DNA from: Canibacter sp052085365
GTDB taxonomy: Bacteria; Actinomycetota; Actinomycetes; Actinomycetales; Microbacteriaceae
Length of the DNA stretch: 60,022 nt
Direction: 5' to 3'
Assembly (NCBI GenBank): GCA_052085365.1
Contig: JBQDFP010000013.1
Location: 1 to 60,022, forward strand
The notes beneath the pieces are model-generated. The model was not told where the DNA came from. It saw only the letters and a program-made list of their open reading frames with translations, and did no database searches. This document shows, one piece after another, positions 8,123-16,415 of the stretch. The position numbers and the translations under genes were made by a program. Every line of letters starts with the position of its first letter. Position 1 is the stretch's first letter.

Positions 8123-8689
8123 ATGGCAATGCACAATCTGCAGAGTTCAGAACTGTTGATTATCGATATGCAACATATTTTTGCGGACGATGACAGTGAC
8201 TGGCAGGCCGAAGGATATTCGGCGGCTGAAACGAATGTTGCTGCACTCGCAAATGCGTGGGCGGATCGCGCCATCTGGACCAGGTTTGTTCGAGACCCTG
8301 ATGAACCCGGTGCATGGCAGGAATATTACGAGCGGTGGCCAGCCGGCAGGCTGGAGGCCGACGACCCTGCGTGGAACCTGACGCTCACCCCGTCCGCGGG
8401 TCAGCGCGTGTTGGATGCACCAACGTTCTCGAAATGGAACTCGCAAATGCAGTCCCTTCTCGAAGACGATACCGTGCTCGTAGTGTGTGGCGTGGCCAGT
8501 GACTGCTGTGTCATATCAACGGTGTTGGGTGCGGTTGATGCGGGCCGTAAGGTCATGCTCGTCACGGACGCGTGCGCGGGCGGCACGCGTGACATTCATG
8601 ATCAGTCCATTGAACTGATGTCATTGTTCGACCCCATGGTTCGGCCGATTACCACTCAAGAAATTCTTGCGGCATTCACGCAGCCGTAG
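8123..8689 (+). CDS. Isochorismatase-family cysteine hydrolase
   Basis: A 188-residue cytosolic hydrolase of the isochorismatase/nicotinamidase superfamily. The catalytic aspartate lies in ELLIIDMQ near the N-terminus, a lysine in FSKWNSQM fits the second triad position, and the nucleophile is the cysteine pair in GVASDCCVISTVLGA. Family members hydrolyse isochorismate, nicotinamide, N-carbamoyl compounds or ureas; no residue visible here decides which. The reading frame extends upstream across the rib promoter, but the first family-like residues follow the ATG at 8123. A TACTAT box lies seven bases before that ATG, suggesting a leaderless transcript. A second ATG at 8129 is also possible. 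Confidence 0.85.
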   Translation: MAMHNLQSSELLIIDMQHIFADDDSDWQAEGYSAAETNVAALANAWADRAIWTRFVRDPDEPGAWQEYYERWPAGRLEADDPAWNLTLTPSAGQRVLDAPTFSKWNSQMQSLLEDDTVLVVCGVASDCCVISTVLGAVDAGRKVMLVTDACAGGTRDIHDQSIELMSLFDPMVRPITTQEILAAFTQP

Positions 8690-8736
8690 AACCACACTCG
8701 AACAGAGTAGGCGCAGTCGAGCAGGGAAGGCGACGT

Positions 8737-9945
8737 ATGGATATCACCGCAGCAGTACAACAGATGACTCCGTGGATGGAGGACACATATACACACCTGC
8801 ACCAGAATCCTGAACTGTCGATGCAAGAGCATGAAACGGCTGCGTACATTTACGATCGACTCAACACATTCGGGTGTGACGAGATTCACGAAATCGGTGG
8901 CGGTGTTGTCGGCGTACTCAAAAACGGCGACGGACCCGTGGTGCTCTACCGTGCCGAACTGGACGGGCTACCCGTAGAAGAGCAAACGGGATTTGAGTAC
9001 GCGTCGACAAAGACCATGGCAAACCGTGATGGCGCTGAAACCGCGGTGATGCATGCGTGTGGTCATGATTTTCACCTCACGGCCGCGCTTGCGGCGGCTT
9101 CGGCGCTCGCCGACAACCGTGATGCATGGTCGGGTACCTACCTTGCACTGTTCCAACCGGGTGAAGAAACGGCTGAAGGGGCGCAAGCGATGGTGGATGC
9201 TGGGCTCGTTCAACAGATTCCCCGTCCGGATGTTGCACTCGCGCAGCACGTATTACAGAAACCGGTTGCAGGGAAAGTTGCGATCGCAGCTGGTCCGGTC
9301 ATGTCGACCGCAGCAAGCGTGCGAGTCACTGTGCACGGCGAGGGGAGTCACGGGTCAATGCCGCATCTCGGGATAGACCCGATCGTGATTGCTGCTTCAA
9401 TTGTGACGCGGCTGCAGACGCTCGTGTCACGCGAAGTTGATCCTTTCAAAATGGCAGTGGTGACCGTGGGGTCGATTCAAGCGGGGGATACCGCAAATGT
9501 GATTCCGGCAACCGCAACTATGCTGCTGAACGTTCGCGCATACGACGAAGACGTGCGTGAGCAACTGCTGACCGGGATTACTCGTATTGTGAACGCGGAG
9601 TGTACGGCGGCGAATGTCGCTCACGCACCTGAGATCGAGGTTTTTAACCCGTTCCCGCTCACTGACAATGATGCGCACGCTACCGAACAGGTGCGAACCG
9701 CTCTAGTTGCACACTTCGGAGATGCACGAGTCGAGCATCTAGACCCAGTGACCGCGTCGGAAGACTTCAGTATTGTCCCTGACGCCTTCGGCGCTCCTTA
9801 CGTGTATTGGGCTTTGGGTGGTTTTACCGAAGGGAGTCGTTCGTACCCGAACCACAATCCGCGGTTTGGCCCGGTGATGCAACCCACGCTGACAACCGGC
9901 ACCCAGGCCGCTCTCGCGGCGATTCTTGCCTATCTCAACAAGTAG
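8737..9945 (+). CDS. M20-family amidohydrolase (HipO/IAA-amino-acid hydrolase type)
   Basis: A 402-residue metal-dependent amidohydrolase of the M20D type, which removes acyl groups from N-acyl amino acids or related amides. Visible motifs are LHQNPELSMQE near the N-terminus, the metal-binding MHACGHDFH, GEETAEGA with the catalytic glutamate, the dimerisation-domain histidine in GEGSHGSMPH, and the C-terminal SEDFS region. The ATG at 8737 has GGGAAGGCG upstream. It follows the isochorismatase-like gene by 47 bases on the same strand, so the two may be co-transcribed amide hydrolases. No signal peptide is seen. The substrate is unknown. Confidence 0.92.
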   Translation: MDITAAVQQMTPWMEDTYTHLHQNPELSMQEHETAAYIYDRLNTFGCDEIHEIGGGVVGVLKNGDGPVVLYRAELDGLPVEEQTGFEYASTKTMANRDGAETAVMHACGHDFHLTAALAAASALADNRDAWSGTYLALFQPGEETAEGAQAMVDAGLVQQIPRPDVALAQHVLQKPVAGKVAIAAGPVMSTAASVRVTVHGEGSHGSMPHLGIDPIVIAASIVTRLQTLVSREVDPFKMAVVTVGSIQAGDTANVIPATATMLLNVRAYDEDVREQLLTGITRIVNAECTAANVAHAPEIEVFNPFPLTDNDAHATEQVRTALVAHFGDARVEHLDPVTASEDFSIVPDAFGAPYVYWALGGFTEGSRSYPNHNPRFGPVMQPTLTTGTQAALAAILAYLNK

Positions 9946-9966
9946 GTGGGAACGTTGCGATCTTGG

Positions 9967-10971
9967 TTAGCGGTGCAACAGACCCATCGCGTCATACACG
10001 CGCTTCAACGTGGCTGAGGCGACTTCGTTTGCGCGTTCAGCTGCGCCGTCAAGGAGGCGATCGAGTTCAGCGGGGTCGTCCAGCAATTCGAGTGTGCGTG
10101 CCCGAATCGGTGACAGGCTGCTGTCGACAACCTCGGCGAGACCTTTCTTGAGGTCCCCGTAGCCGCGTCCTTCGTATTCAGCTTCGACTGATTCGATACT
10201 GCGACCTGATAGCACGGCGTAAATGGTGAGCAGGTTAGCAACACCTGGCTTCGCGTCACGGTCGAACCGGATCTCACCGTCAGCGTCAGTCACTGCTCGC
10301 ATAATTTTCTTGCGTGTGACTTTCGGGTCGTCGAGCACATTAATGAGACCCGCTTCACTCGCTGCCGACTTCGACATTTTCGCGGTCGGGTCCTGGAGGT
10401 CGTAGATCTTGGCGTTGCTTTTTTGAATTTGGGCTTCGGGCATCACAAAAGTGTCGCCGAAACGTGAATTAAAGCGTTGCGCGAGTGTGCGGGTCAGTTC
10501 AACATGCTGACGTTGGTCTTCACCAACCGGCACGAGGTCCGCGTTGTAGAGCAGAATATCTGCCGCCATCAGCACGGGGTATGTGAAGAGCCCGACGCTG
10601 GTGGAGTCTGCGCCATAGCGCTGGGACTTGTCTTTGAACTGTGTCATGCGGCTGGCTTCACCGTAACCGGTGATCGTGTTCAACGCCCACGCAAGTTCTG
10701 TGTGAGCGGGCACATGCGACTGCACAAACAGGGTCGACTTTGCCGGATCAATACCCGCTGCAATGTACTGCGCTGCAGTTCGCCGGGTGCGCTCGACAAG
10801 ATCTTTCGATTCTTGCGGCACTGTGATGGCGTGCAGGTTGACTACGCAGAAAAAGCAGTCGAAGCTCTCTTGCAAATCAACCCACTGGGTGAGCGCGCCA
10901 ATGTAATTGCCGAGGTGCAGCGAGTCTGCCGAGGGCTGCATTCCAGAAAAAATGACGGGCTTACGATCCAT
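9967..10971 (-). CDS. trpS: Tryptophan-tRNA ligase
   Basis: Charges tRNA-Trp with tryptophan. It has 334 residues from the ATG at 10971, which is preceded by AAGGAAGC and begins the family-typical MDRKPVIFSGMQPS. Class I signatures are present: PSADSLHLGNYIGAL (HIGH-like) and AKMSKSAAS (KMSKS). The frame is open further upstream, but those residues are not family-like. It is encoded convergently with the M20 hydrolase and divergently from the membrane protein at 11144. It appears monocistronic. Confidence 0.97.
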   Translation of the reverse strand: MDRKPVIFSGMQPSADSLHLGNYIGALTQWVDLQESFDCFFCVVNLHAITVPQESKDLVERTRRTAAQYIAAGIDPAKSTLFVQSHVPAHTELAWALNTITGYGEASRMTQFKDKSQRYGADSTSVGLFTYPVLMAADILLYNADLVPVGEDQRQHVELTRTLAQRFNSRFGDTFVMPEAQIQKSNAKIYDLQDPTAKMSKSAASEAGLINVLDDPKVTRKKIMRAVTDADGEIRFDRDAKPGVANLLTIYAVLSGRSIESVEAEYEGRGYGDLKKGLAEVVDSSLSPIRARTLELLDDPAELDRLLDGAAERANEVASATLKRVYDAMGLLHR

Positions 10972-11143
10972 CAGGACGCTTCCTTTACCTACCTGTTGAG
11001 TGCGGTTCTGGCGCATATTCACACCAAAAACAAGCCTACTACTGTTCATGAGACCACCGGAACGGCTGCACAAATCGCTCTTTCGACGTCGTCACCTCGG
11101 CTGTTACTCTTGCCGGTGTCTGACCCGCCGCACGAGGAGCCCT

Positions 11144-12016
11144 ATGAACAACGAAGTCTCGAACTGGGAGGACGTGCTCCTGCAAGTACCGGAAGCCGCA
11201 GCGAGTGCCCCTATCGCAAAAGACGCCAGTCTGGATAGTGGGTATGCAGGGTCTGTGCCCAGGTGGGCGTCACCGTTACAGCTCGTGACCTCGCTTGCAG
11301 CGGTCGCCGCAGGGCGATCCGGGAAGAAAATCAGCAATATCTTGCGGGCAGATCTCGATCAACGCATGAGATTTGTTCGTAAAGATATGAATACACCAAA
11401 GAAAGTCACCGTGGTGAGCATCATTATGCTGGCTGCGGTCTCACTGGGCGTGTTGTTGCTTCCCGCATCGATTACAGATCTTGATGACTATTTTCTCGAT
11501 GTTGGGATGTCAACGGTGGTGACGGGACTGCTGAGCGCAGGAACGCTTATTGCGTCTGTCATTATCGAGAGGCGCAGTGTGCCCAGGTCCCTGCCTTATG
11601 TGCCGGCGCTGCTCATTGTGTATGCGGTCTTATTCACACTCGGTGTGGCTCTGCTCAGTCGGCACATCACGCGCCTTCACTATTGGTTCTTGCCGAGCGC
11701 ACAAATAGGAGTCGCGCTCGCAGCCATCACCGCACTCGGATACTTCGCATTATTTTTCTGCGTGAGAAAGCAGCCAACGATGCTGCAGGCCCTGCACGGC
11801 GATACGCCTCAGGGACGTGAATACGATGATGCGCTTCGTACACACATTACAAAAGTGTTGCGCAGACGCAACGATATTGATCCCGCCGAGTTTCGTGCAG
11901 TTTTGGTTTCAGGAGTTAAAGGTCTGTACGACAACCAGACGGTTACCGCAGAGAAGGCAGCGGTCATGCTGCGAGAAGTTGTTGGGATGAGCGAGAGACT
12001 TGCGGAACCTCACTAA
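11144..12016 (+). CDS. Membrane protein of unknown function, four predicted helices
   Basis: I do not recognise the family. The ATG at 11144 follows GAGGAGCCCT, a good ribosome-binding site, giving 290 residues. The first ~85 residues are polar and probably cytoplasmic. Four hydrophobic segments follow at roughly residues 87-107, 120-140, 155-175 and 185-210. The remaining ~80 residues are charged and soluble, rich in arginine and acidic residues (KVLRRRNDID, VMLREVVGMSERL). The gene stands alone, divergent from trpS, with no informative neighbour. No catalytic motif is evident. Confidence 0.75.
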   Translation: MNNEVSNWEDVLLQVPEAAASAPIAKDASLDSGYAGSVPRWASPLQLVTSLAAVAAGRSGKKISNILRADLDQRMRFVRKDMNTPKKVTVVSIIMLAAVSLGVLLLPASITDLDDYFLDVGMSTVVTGLLSAGTLIASVIIERRSVPRSLPYVPALLIVYAVLFTLGVALLSRHITRLHYWFLPSAQIGVALAAITALGYFALFFCVRKQPTMLQALHGDTPQGREYDDALRTHITKVLRRRNDIDPAEFRAVLVSGVKGLYDNQTVTAEKAAVMLREVVGMSERLAEPH

Positions 12017-12200
12017 ACCGAATCGAATCACCAAGCAGTAGCGTGATCTTGAAGCCGCTGAAGTGCTCCGCGCTGGTGCGGTCCGTAGTGATGGGCCTCA
12101 GCGACCGGTGATGATTGCACTCGCCTGTACACCTGCCTCTCGCGTGGCAACGACCGACAATGAACACAGCAGTATTAGCGCAGCTTGAATCATGTCTCAT

Positions 12201-12223
12201 GCTTCCACGAGTATTGTGGAAGC
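12201..12223 (+). promoter_or_regulatory. Inverted repeat before the GntR gene, candidate autoregulatory operator
   Basis: GCTTCCAC (12201-12208) and GTGGAAGC (12216-12223) form a perfect 8-bp inverted repeat with a 7-base spacer, ending 22 bases before the preferred GntR start. It could be the regulator's own operator or an mRNA hairpin in its leader. Confidence 0.5.
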
Positions 12224-12245
12224 AGTCAACGATGAGGGGGTGCCT

Positions 12246-12941
12246 ATGGCCCGAGCATCTGGTTCAGCAAATGCAGCTGAGAGCGCCACACGCGCCGTAG
12301 ATCGTGTCTTTGACTGGGTACTCCACCGCATTCTCACAGGTGAATACCTCGGCGGTGAACCGCTTCGCATCAGGCAGCTCGCCGCAGAAGCCGGCACCAG
12401 CGTGATGCCCGTGCGCGAGGCTTTAAACCGTCTGCAAGAGGTAGGGCTTGCGTCGTCAGCGCCGCATCGCGGCACAGTCGTGAAAACCTTCACCAGCACC
12501 GAACTGTTGCAAGCGTATGAAGTGCGTGCCCTCCTTGAACGACAAGCGGCGTTTGACGGTGCCGCAAATGTCGACCAGAAACGGGTCACACTCATGTGGG
12601 ACGCGCTCGAACGGATGGAAGAAGCGGTTCAGCGAGACGACATCTCGCAGGCGCTCGACAACGACGAAGAGATCCACCGTTTGGCCTACCAAGCCAGCGG
12701 CAACGATGTGCTCGTTGACACGATTAATGCGCTGTGGTTGCGATGCCGACCATACAAATTTCTCGGCGTGACACGAGACCACGAACACGGAGACACCCAC
12801 GTATGGGAAACCCAGCGTGGATTTATAGAAGCTGTCGCAGAAGGCAACGTGCATTCCGCCTCAGGAATTATCGCCGACTCACTCGAAAACGCGAGAAGAC
12901 GAATCGTTGAAACTCTTGAAAATGAACGTGCAACGCCCTAA
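12246..12941 (+). CDS. GntR-family transcriptional regulator (FadR/FCD subfamily)
   Basis: A 231-residue repressor-type regulator. Residues about 20-85 are the winged helix (ILTGEYLGGEPLRIRQLAAEAG, VMPVREALNRL). Residues about 95-225 are the all-helical FCD ligand domain, with EVRALLERQAA, the metal-binding histidine positions around DEEIHRLAY, and a late TQRGFIEAV. FCD proteins usually sense small carboxylates or amino-acid-derived acids. The ATG at 12246 has GATGAGGGGG upstream; an alternative ATG at 12192 would put the inverted repeat inside the coding region. The gene borders the catabolic genes at 12938-18998 and is the likely controller of that block. Confidence 0.88.
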   Translation: MARASGSANAAESATRAVDRVFDWVLHRILTGEYLGGEPLRIRQLAAEAGTSVMPVREALNRLQEVGLASSAPHRGTVVKTFTSTELLQAYEVRALLERQAAFDGAANVDQKRVTLMWDALERMEEAVQRDDISQALDNDEEIHRLAYQASGNDVLVDTINALWLRCRPYKFLGVTRDHEHGDTHVWETQRGFIEAVAEGNVHSASGIIADSLENARRRIVETLENERATP

Positions 12942-13930
12942 CTGAACGCACGTGCTGCAAACTGTCGACGAATCTCATCGCGGCGAGCGCCTGCTTTCAG
13001 CAGCAACGCCAGCAGCACGCGTGCCTTCACGCCATCTAACGTGCCCGCAGGAATCAACCCGAACTGTTGTAGTTCAATTTCAGCACCCGGTGAATCGTAC
13101 GTTTTCGTGAGCACATTGCCGCGGCCCGTGCGTGAGGCATACACGACCGGCATGTGTTCAGCGACCCGTTGCAGAGCTGCCGCGCTCGCCCCTTTGACAT
13201 GCCCACCACCCATGCCGTCGATCACCAACCCGGTCACGTCGAGCTGCGTTAGTGCATCGAGTAGCCGTTCAGACCCGTCCATCACTGCAGTTACCAGTGG
13301 CACCGTATGGTGTGCTTTGGTGGCGCGTATGGGGTTGTGTGGCAGCAGCCGCGGACGTAACACGAGCACGACCTGCCCCTCACTGATCCACCCCACAGGT
13401 CCCACGCTGGGGGAGCCAAAAGCTGCCGGGTTCGAAGTGTGGGTTTTGCGTACCCAGCGCGCTAAATGAATCTCATCATTAAACACCACCACCGACCCGA
13501 GTTCAGGTAATGCTTCGTGGCTTGCCGTTACTATCGCGGCCGCAAGGTTTGCTGCACCGTCTGCGCCCGGTCTTGATGGGTCGCGCATCGCTCCCGAGAC
13601 AACAACCGGATAGTCTGCGCCCAGCAGTAGGTCGAGCGCGTACGACACTTCTTCAACTGTGTCAGTTCCCTGGGTGATCACGACGCCGTCGATCCCGCTG
13701 GCATACTGCCTGCGCACCTCATCGGCAAGATCAATGAGCTCATCAAAGGTGATTTCGACGGAGTCACGCGTGCTCCACGTCACTGGCTTCACGTCAACAT
13801 GTAAATCGGTGAGCCCGTAACTTTCGAGCATATCTTCGGCGGTGAGGGTGGGCTGCACCGCGGAGGAGCCTTCTGCCGGTGTGCACGAGATGGTTCCGCC
13901 GAGCGAAATGATCGCAACAGTTTTGGACAT
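12938..13930 (-). CDS. L-asparaginase-family amidohydrolase
   Basis: A 330-residue cytosolic (no signal peptide) type I/II asparaginase-fold enzyme that hydrolyses asparagine or a related amide to the acid and ammonia. The first catalytic threonine lies in ISLGGTISCT and the second in GVVITQGTDTVEE. A conserved SGAMRDPSRPGADG segment and a lysine/tyrosine-bearing C-terminal domain (VYASRTGRG) follow. Its TAG stop shares bases with the TAA stop of the convergent GntR gene. It is the last gene of a minus-strand run (EutA-like, M24-like, asparaginase), so its substrate may be an amide made by that pathway rather than free asparagine. Confidence 0.93.
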   Translation of the reverse strand: MSKTVAIISLGGTISCTPAEGSSAVQPTLTAEDMLESYGLTDLHVDVKPVTWSTRDSVEITFDELIDLADEVRRQYASGIDGVVITQGTDTVEEVSYALDLLLGADYPVVVSGAMRDPSRPGADGAANLAAAIVTASHEALPELGSVVVFNDEIHLARWVRKTHTSNPAAFGSPSVGPVGWISEGQVVLVLRPRLLPHNPIRATKAHHTVPLVTAVMDGSERLLDALTQLDVTGLVIDGMGGGHVKGASAAALQRVAEHMPVVYASRTGRGNVLTKTYDSPGAEIELQQFGLIPAGTLDGVKARVLLALLLKAGARRDEIRRQFAARAFS

Positions 13931-13941
13931 GGTCGATATTC

Positions 13942-15138
13942 CTAACGCGTAAAGAATTCCCGAGGATTATTCGTCAGCACCTCGTGTCCCGATTCGGTGA
14001 CCGCAACCGTTTCACTCATTGCCGCGCCACCGGCAAACAGCAGCATGTGGAACACCATGCCTGGTTGGAGTTTGTAGTCGCTTCGTGCATCAATATCGAG
14101 CGAGAAGTCACCCGATGTGGGGTGGAATTGGATGCCGAGGCCATACCCGACCCGGTTGTCGTAGCGGTCAACGAGGCCCGCGTGTAATAACGGTTCGCGG
14201 CAGGCGGCCGCAATCTCGCGTGCCGGCACTCCCGGACCCATGCGGCTGATGCCGTCATCTTGCGCGGCTGTCACAATTTCTGATGCTTTCTCGACGCTGG
14301 CATCACGGGCACCAATAATGCCTGCGCGTTCCTGTTTGGCCCAATACTGTTTATATATGCCGCCGAGTTCGACCCGGAATCGGTCGCCTGCCTCAATTGT
14401 GCGGTTGAACTGTTGCCCGTGCAGTTGAATGGTGCGCCAGCCCGTGCAAATTGTGCCGCCAAGCCCACCCAAGAAACCATCGTGCCCGTTTTGGGCCTGT
14501 GCAGTCGCGATTGCTGCGGCAAGATCTTGCTCTGATGCGCCTACCTGTGCTGCCTCTATACCGGCGGCAACTGCGGCGCTCGCGATCACCCCCGCCTGAC
14601 GCATGTAGTCAAGTTCTGCCGGAGATTTAATTTGTTGGAGCCGTTCTACGATGCGCGCGGACGACACCAGATCATGCCCGTCGAGAACCCGGCGTACGTG
14701 CTCAAACCGGTCGAGCCACAAGAACTGCGAATCAAACTCGAGACCGATGCGTGCATGAGAGGCCGGGGTCACCGCCCGCACCGCCTCTGCCAGAAACGCG
14801 TATGGGTCTTCGCCGTCCCAGTAGTTGTGTCGCTCATTTACCCATGACAGTTCTTCAGCGACTGGGTTCTCGAGTGCGCGACTGACCAGGCGCGGCTCAC
14901 CTGATTGCCCTATCACGAGTGCGTGATAGGCAAAGAAACCGTCATGCCAGAAGCCGCTTAACCAGGCAATGTTCTCGGGCTGGTGAATCACGAGCGTATC
15001 GATGTTTTCACGCTTCATGAGTTCTTGAACGGCGGCCGCGCGTTGCTCATATTCGGCGACCGAAAAAAGTAAACGCTGAGCAATAGTGCCGGCGCCAACG
15101 TGACGGGTGGGGTCTGTTGAATGATCAAGATGGGTCAC
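13942..15138 (-). CDS. M24 pita-bread-fold hydrolase, ectoine hydrolase (DoeA/EutD)-like or creatinase-like
   Basis: A 398-residue protein with the two-domain creatinase/aminopeptidase P architecture: N-terminal domain to about residue 165 (LVIHQPENIAWLSGF) and C-terminal pita-bread domain. The metal ligands of true M24 peptidases are poorly kept. The DxGxxYxGYxxDxTR motif reads RVELGGIYKQYWAKQER (255-271), and the usual glutamate of the EPG motif is replaced in MVFHMLLFAGG. A histidine at GYGLGIQFHP (331-340) and a glutamate at SETVAV remain. Metal-poor relatives include creatinase, DddP and the ectoine hydrolase DoeA/EutD (similar length). The EutA-like neighbour favours a link to ectoine or a related osmolyte. 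That function is inference. Confidence 0.75.
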   Translation of the reverse strand: MTHLDHSTDPTRHVGAGTIAQRLLFSVAEYEQRAAAVQELMKRENIDTLVIHQPENIAWLSGFWHDGFFAYHALVIGQSGEPRLVSRALENPVAEELSWVNERHNYWDGEDPYAFLAEAVRAVTPASHARIGLEFDSQFLWLDRFEHVRRVLDGHDLVSSARIVERLQQIKSPAELDYMRQAGVIASAAVAAGIEAAQVGASEQDLAAAIATAQAQNGHDGFLGGLGGTICTGWRTIQLHGQQFNRTIEAGDRFRVELGGIYKQYWAKQERAGIIGARDASVEKASEIVTAAQDDGISRMGPGVPAREIAAACREPLLHAGLVDRYDNRVGYGLGIQFHPTSGDFSLDIDARSDYKLQPGMVFHMLLFAGGAAMSETVAVTESGHEVLTNNPREFFTR

Positions 15139-15200
15139 GATGTTCTCCCTGACAATTTGAATAGTGTGAAGTCGGGCGGGGTTAGATCAAGATTCGAATA

Positions 15201-15983
15201 TCAGTGATCACGGAACAGCACGCCGGAACCCTCGAGCTGATCTGGGACGCCCGCCTTACGGAGGCAGTCCCACACAGTTGCTTGGTTGCTGGTGATTACG
15301 GGCTTCCCGAGTCGCTGTTCAAGACGGTCAACAATTTCGGTTGACCTCAGGGCGCCGCAGCTAATGAACAGCGCATCACTGTCAGGGTCATCGACTTCAG
15401 CACCGAACTGTTCAAGGTAGTCGGGCGAGACCCGCGCCATATCTTCATCGTCCGCGATGCCGAGGCCAGAAATATTGAGTACGTCGTAGCCGCGTTCGAC
15501 GAGATAATTTCGCTCGATCTCATTGACTTCGTCGACATACGGGGTTGCCACACTGATACGTTTTGCCCCGACCGCGTCCAAGGCATTCATGACTGCGGTA
15601 ATGAGCGATGTGGGTGTTGCGCCGGGTGCGCCACGTTGCAGTTCAGCAAAGACGCGATCTTCGCCAATAACGACGCTTCCTGAGGTGCAGCCGTAGCAGA
15701 TCACGTCGAGTGGCAGATCGGGCAGAATCATGCCCGCGGCGTCGCCAATGTGCGGTGCCATGGCTGTGAGAGTTTCAACATTCACCGCATTGGCCATGGG
15801 TGCGCGTTGGAAGTAGACGCCAACCCCGGGCGGAGTCAGGCGAAAGATTTCGTGTTCCATCGTCTGTTCCATGGCCAGCAAGACGAAACCGATTCGTCCA
15901 CGACCGTTCAGCCCATGGTCGAATTCGATGTCGTCCCGGTACGGAGCCTGTGTGGATGATGTGGGTGAATTTGGGGTCGTCAC
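15201..15983 (-). CDS. Asp/Glu racemase-superfamily protein, EutA/maleate isomerase-like
   Basis: A 260-residue cytosolic protein of the aspartate/glutamate racemase superfamily. Both catalytic cysteines are present, in VICYGCTSGSVVIGE and in LFISCGALRSTEIV. The layout and the TSNQATVWDCLR ending resemble maleate cis-trans isomerase, arylmalonate decarboxylase and the ectoine-utilisation protein EutA. The start is a GTG at 15983 after AAGGGAGCAATT. It is the first gene of the minus-strand run with the M24-like and asparaginase genes. Its promoter region (16097-16126) has a TTGACA box and the palindrome TGTGATCACA. The exact reaction cannot be assigned. Confidence 0.8.
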   Translation of the reverse strand: MTTPNSPTSSTQAPYRDDIEFDHGLNGRGRIGFVLLAMEQTMEHEIFRLTPPGVGVYFQRAPMANAVNVETLTAMAPHIGDAAGMILPDLPLDVICYGCTSGSVVIGEDRVFAELQRGAPGATPTSLITAVMNALDAVGAKRISVATPYVDEVNEIERNYLVERGYDVLNISGLGIADDEDMARVSPDYLEQFGAEVDDPDSDALFISCGALRSTEIVDRLEQRLGKPVITSNQATVWDCLRKAGVPDQLEGSGVLFRDH

Positions 15984-16096
15984 AATTGCTCCCTTGCCTA
16001 TTTGGGGTGGATCAGTGTGCTTGCGAGGTGAATTGGGCTACGCTGGTGACTTTCGAAGGTATCGCGGGTCCCACTGCAGGCGTGATCGGTACGCTC

Positions 16097-16126
16097 AGTA
16101 TGATATGTGTGATCACAAATTGTCAA
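16097..16126 (-). promoter_or_regulatory. Promoter of the EutA-like operon with palindromic operator TGTGATCACA
   Basis: On the minus strand a perfect -35 TTGACA (16126-16121) is followed after 18 bases by CATACT (16102-16097); TATCAT at 15 bases is the alternative -10. The 10-bp perfect palindrome TGTGATCACA (16108-16117) fills the spacer, where a bound regulator would block initiation. Confidence 0.65.
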
Positions 16127-16228
16127 CGAGGAGATATAGCGCCCCGAGTGTAAAAATGTGAGATTTGTTGAAGAATGTTCCCTGATCGTAAAGAAACAGC
16201 GACTTTTTAGGAAAAAGTTGCAATCAGC

Positions 16229-16282
16229 TTGACTCGACGGTTGTGCTGGATAAGAATGCCAATAATTCATTTTGTGATCACA
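16229..16282 (+). promoter_or_regulatory. Promoter of the transporter operon with second TGTGATCACA operator
   Basis: TTGACT (16229-16234), a 16-base spacer and TAAGAA (16251-16256) form a plausible promoter. The same 10-bp palindrome as at 16108 recurs at 16273-16282, just after the expected start site, a usual place for repressor binding. Confidence 0.6.
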
Positions 16283-16415
16283 GGGTTATTGATGTGATCG
16301 ATACACATTCTGATACGCGCAAGATTGGAGTTCTCGTCCCGCACCCGTTCAGTCCATCAGCAGCGTTGCTGAATCACTCCACAACCCGTAACCAATAGGA
16401 AGGGCCGAGACCGAG

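Larger units (their letters stand above)
15984..16415. promoter_or_regulatory. 432-base divergent control region of the catabolic block
   Basis: This gap has no credible gene. It holds two divergent promoters, each with one copy of the palindrome TGTGATCACA (listed separately), plus a degenerate third copy (TGTGATC, two bases, TACA) near 16292-16304. The rest is AT-richer than the neighbouring genes, as expected for a control region. A purine-rich AGGAAGG lies before the transporter start. Confidence 0.7.

Noticed and set aside
10972..11143. T-box or trp attenuator before trpS
   Set aside because: The gap is short and shows neither the T-box sequence (TGGNACCGCG-like) nor a tryptophan-rich leader peptide.
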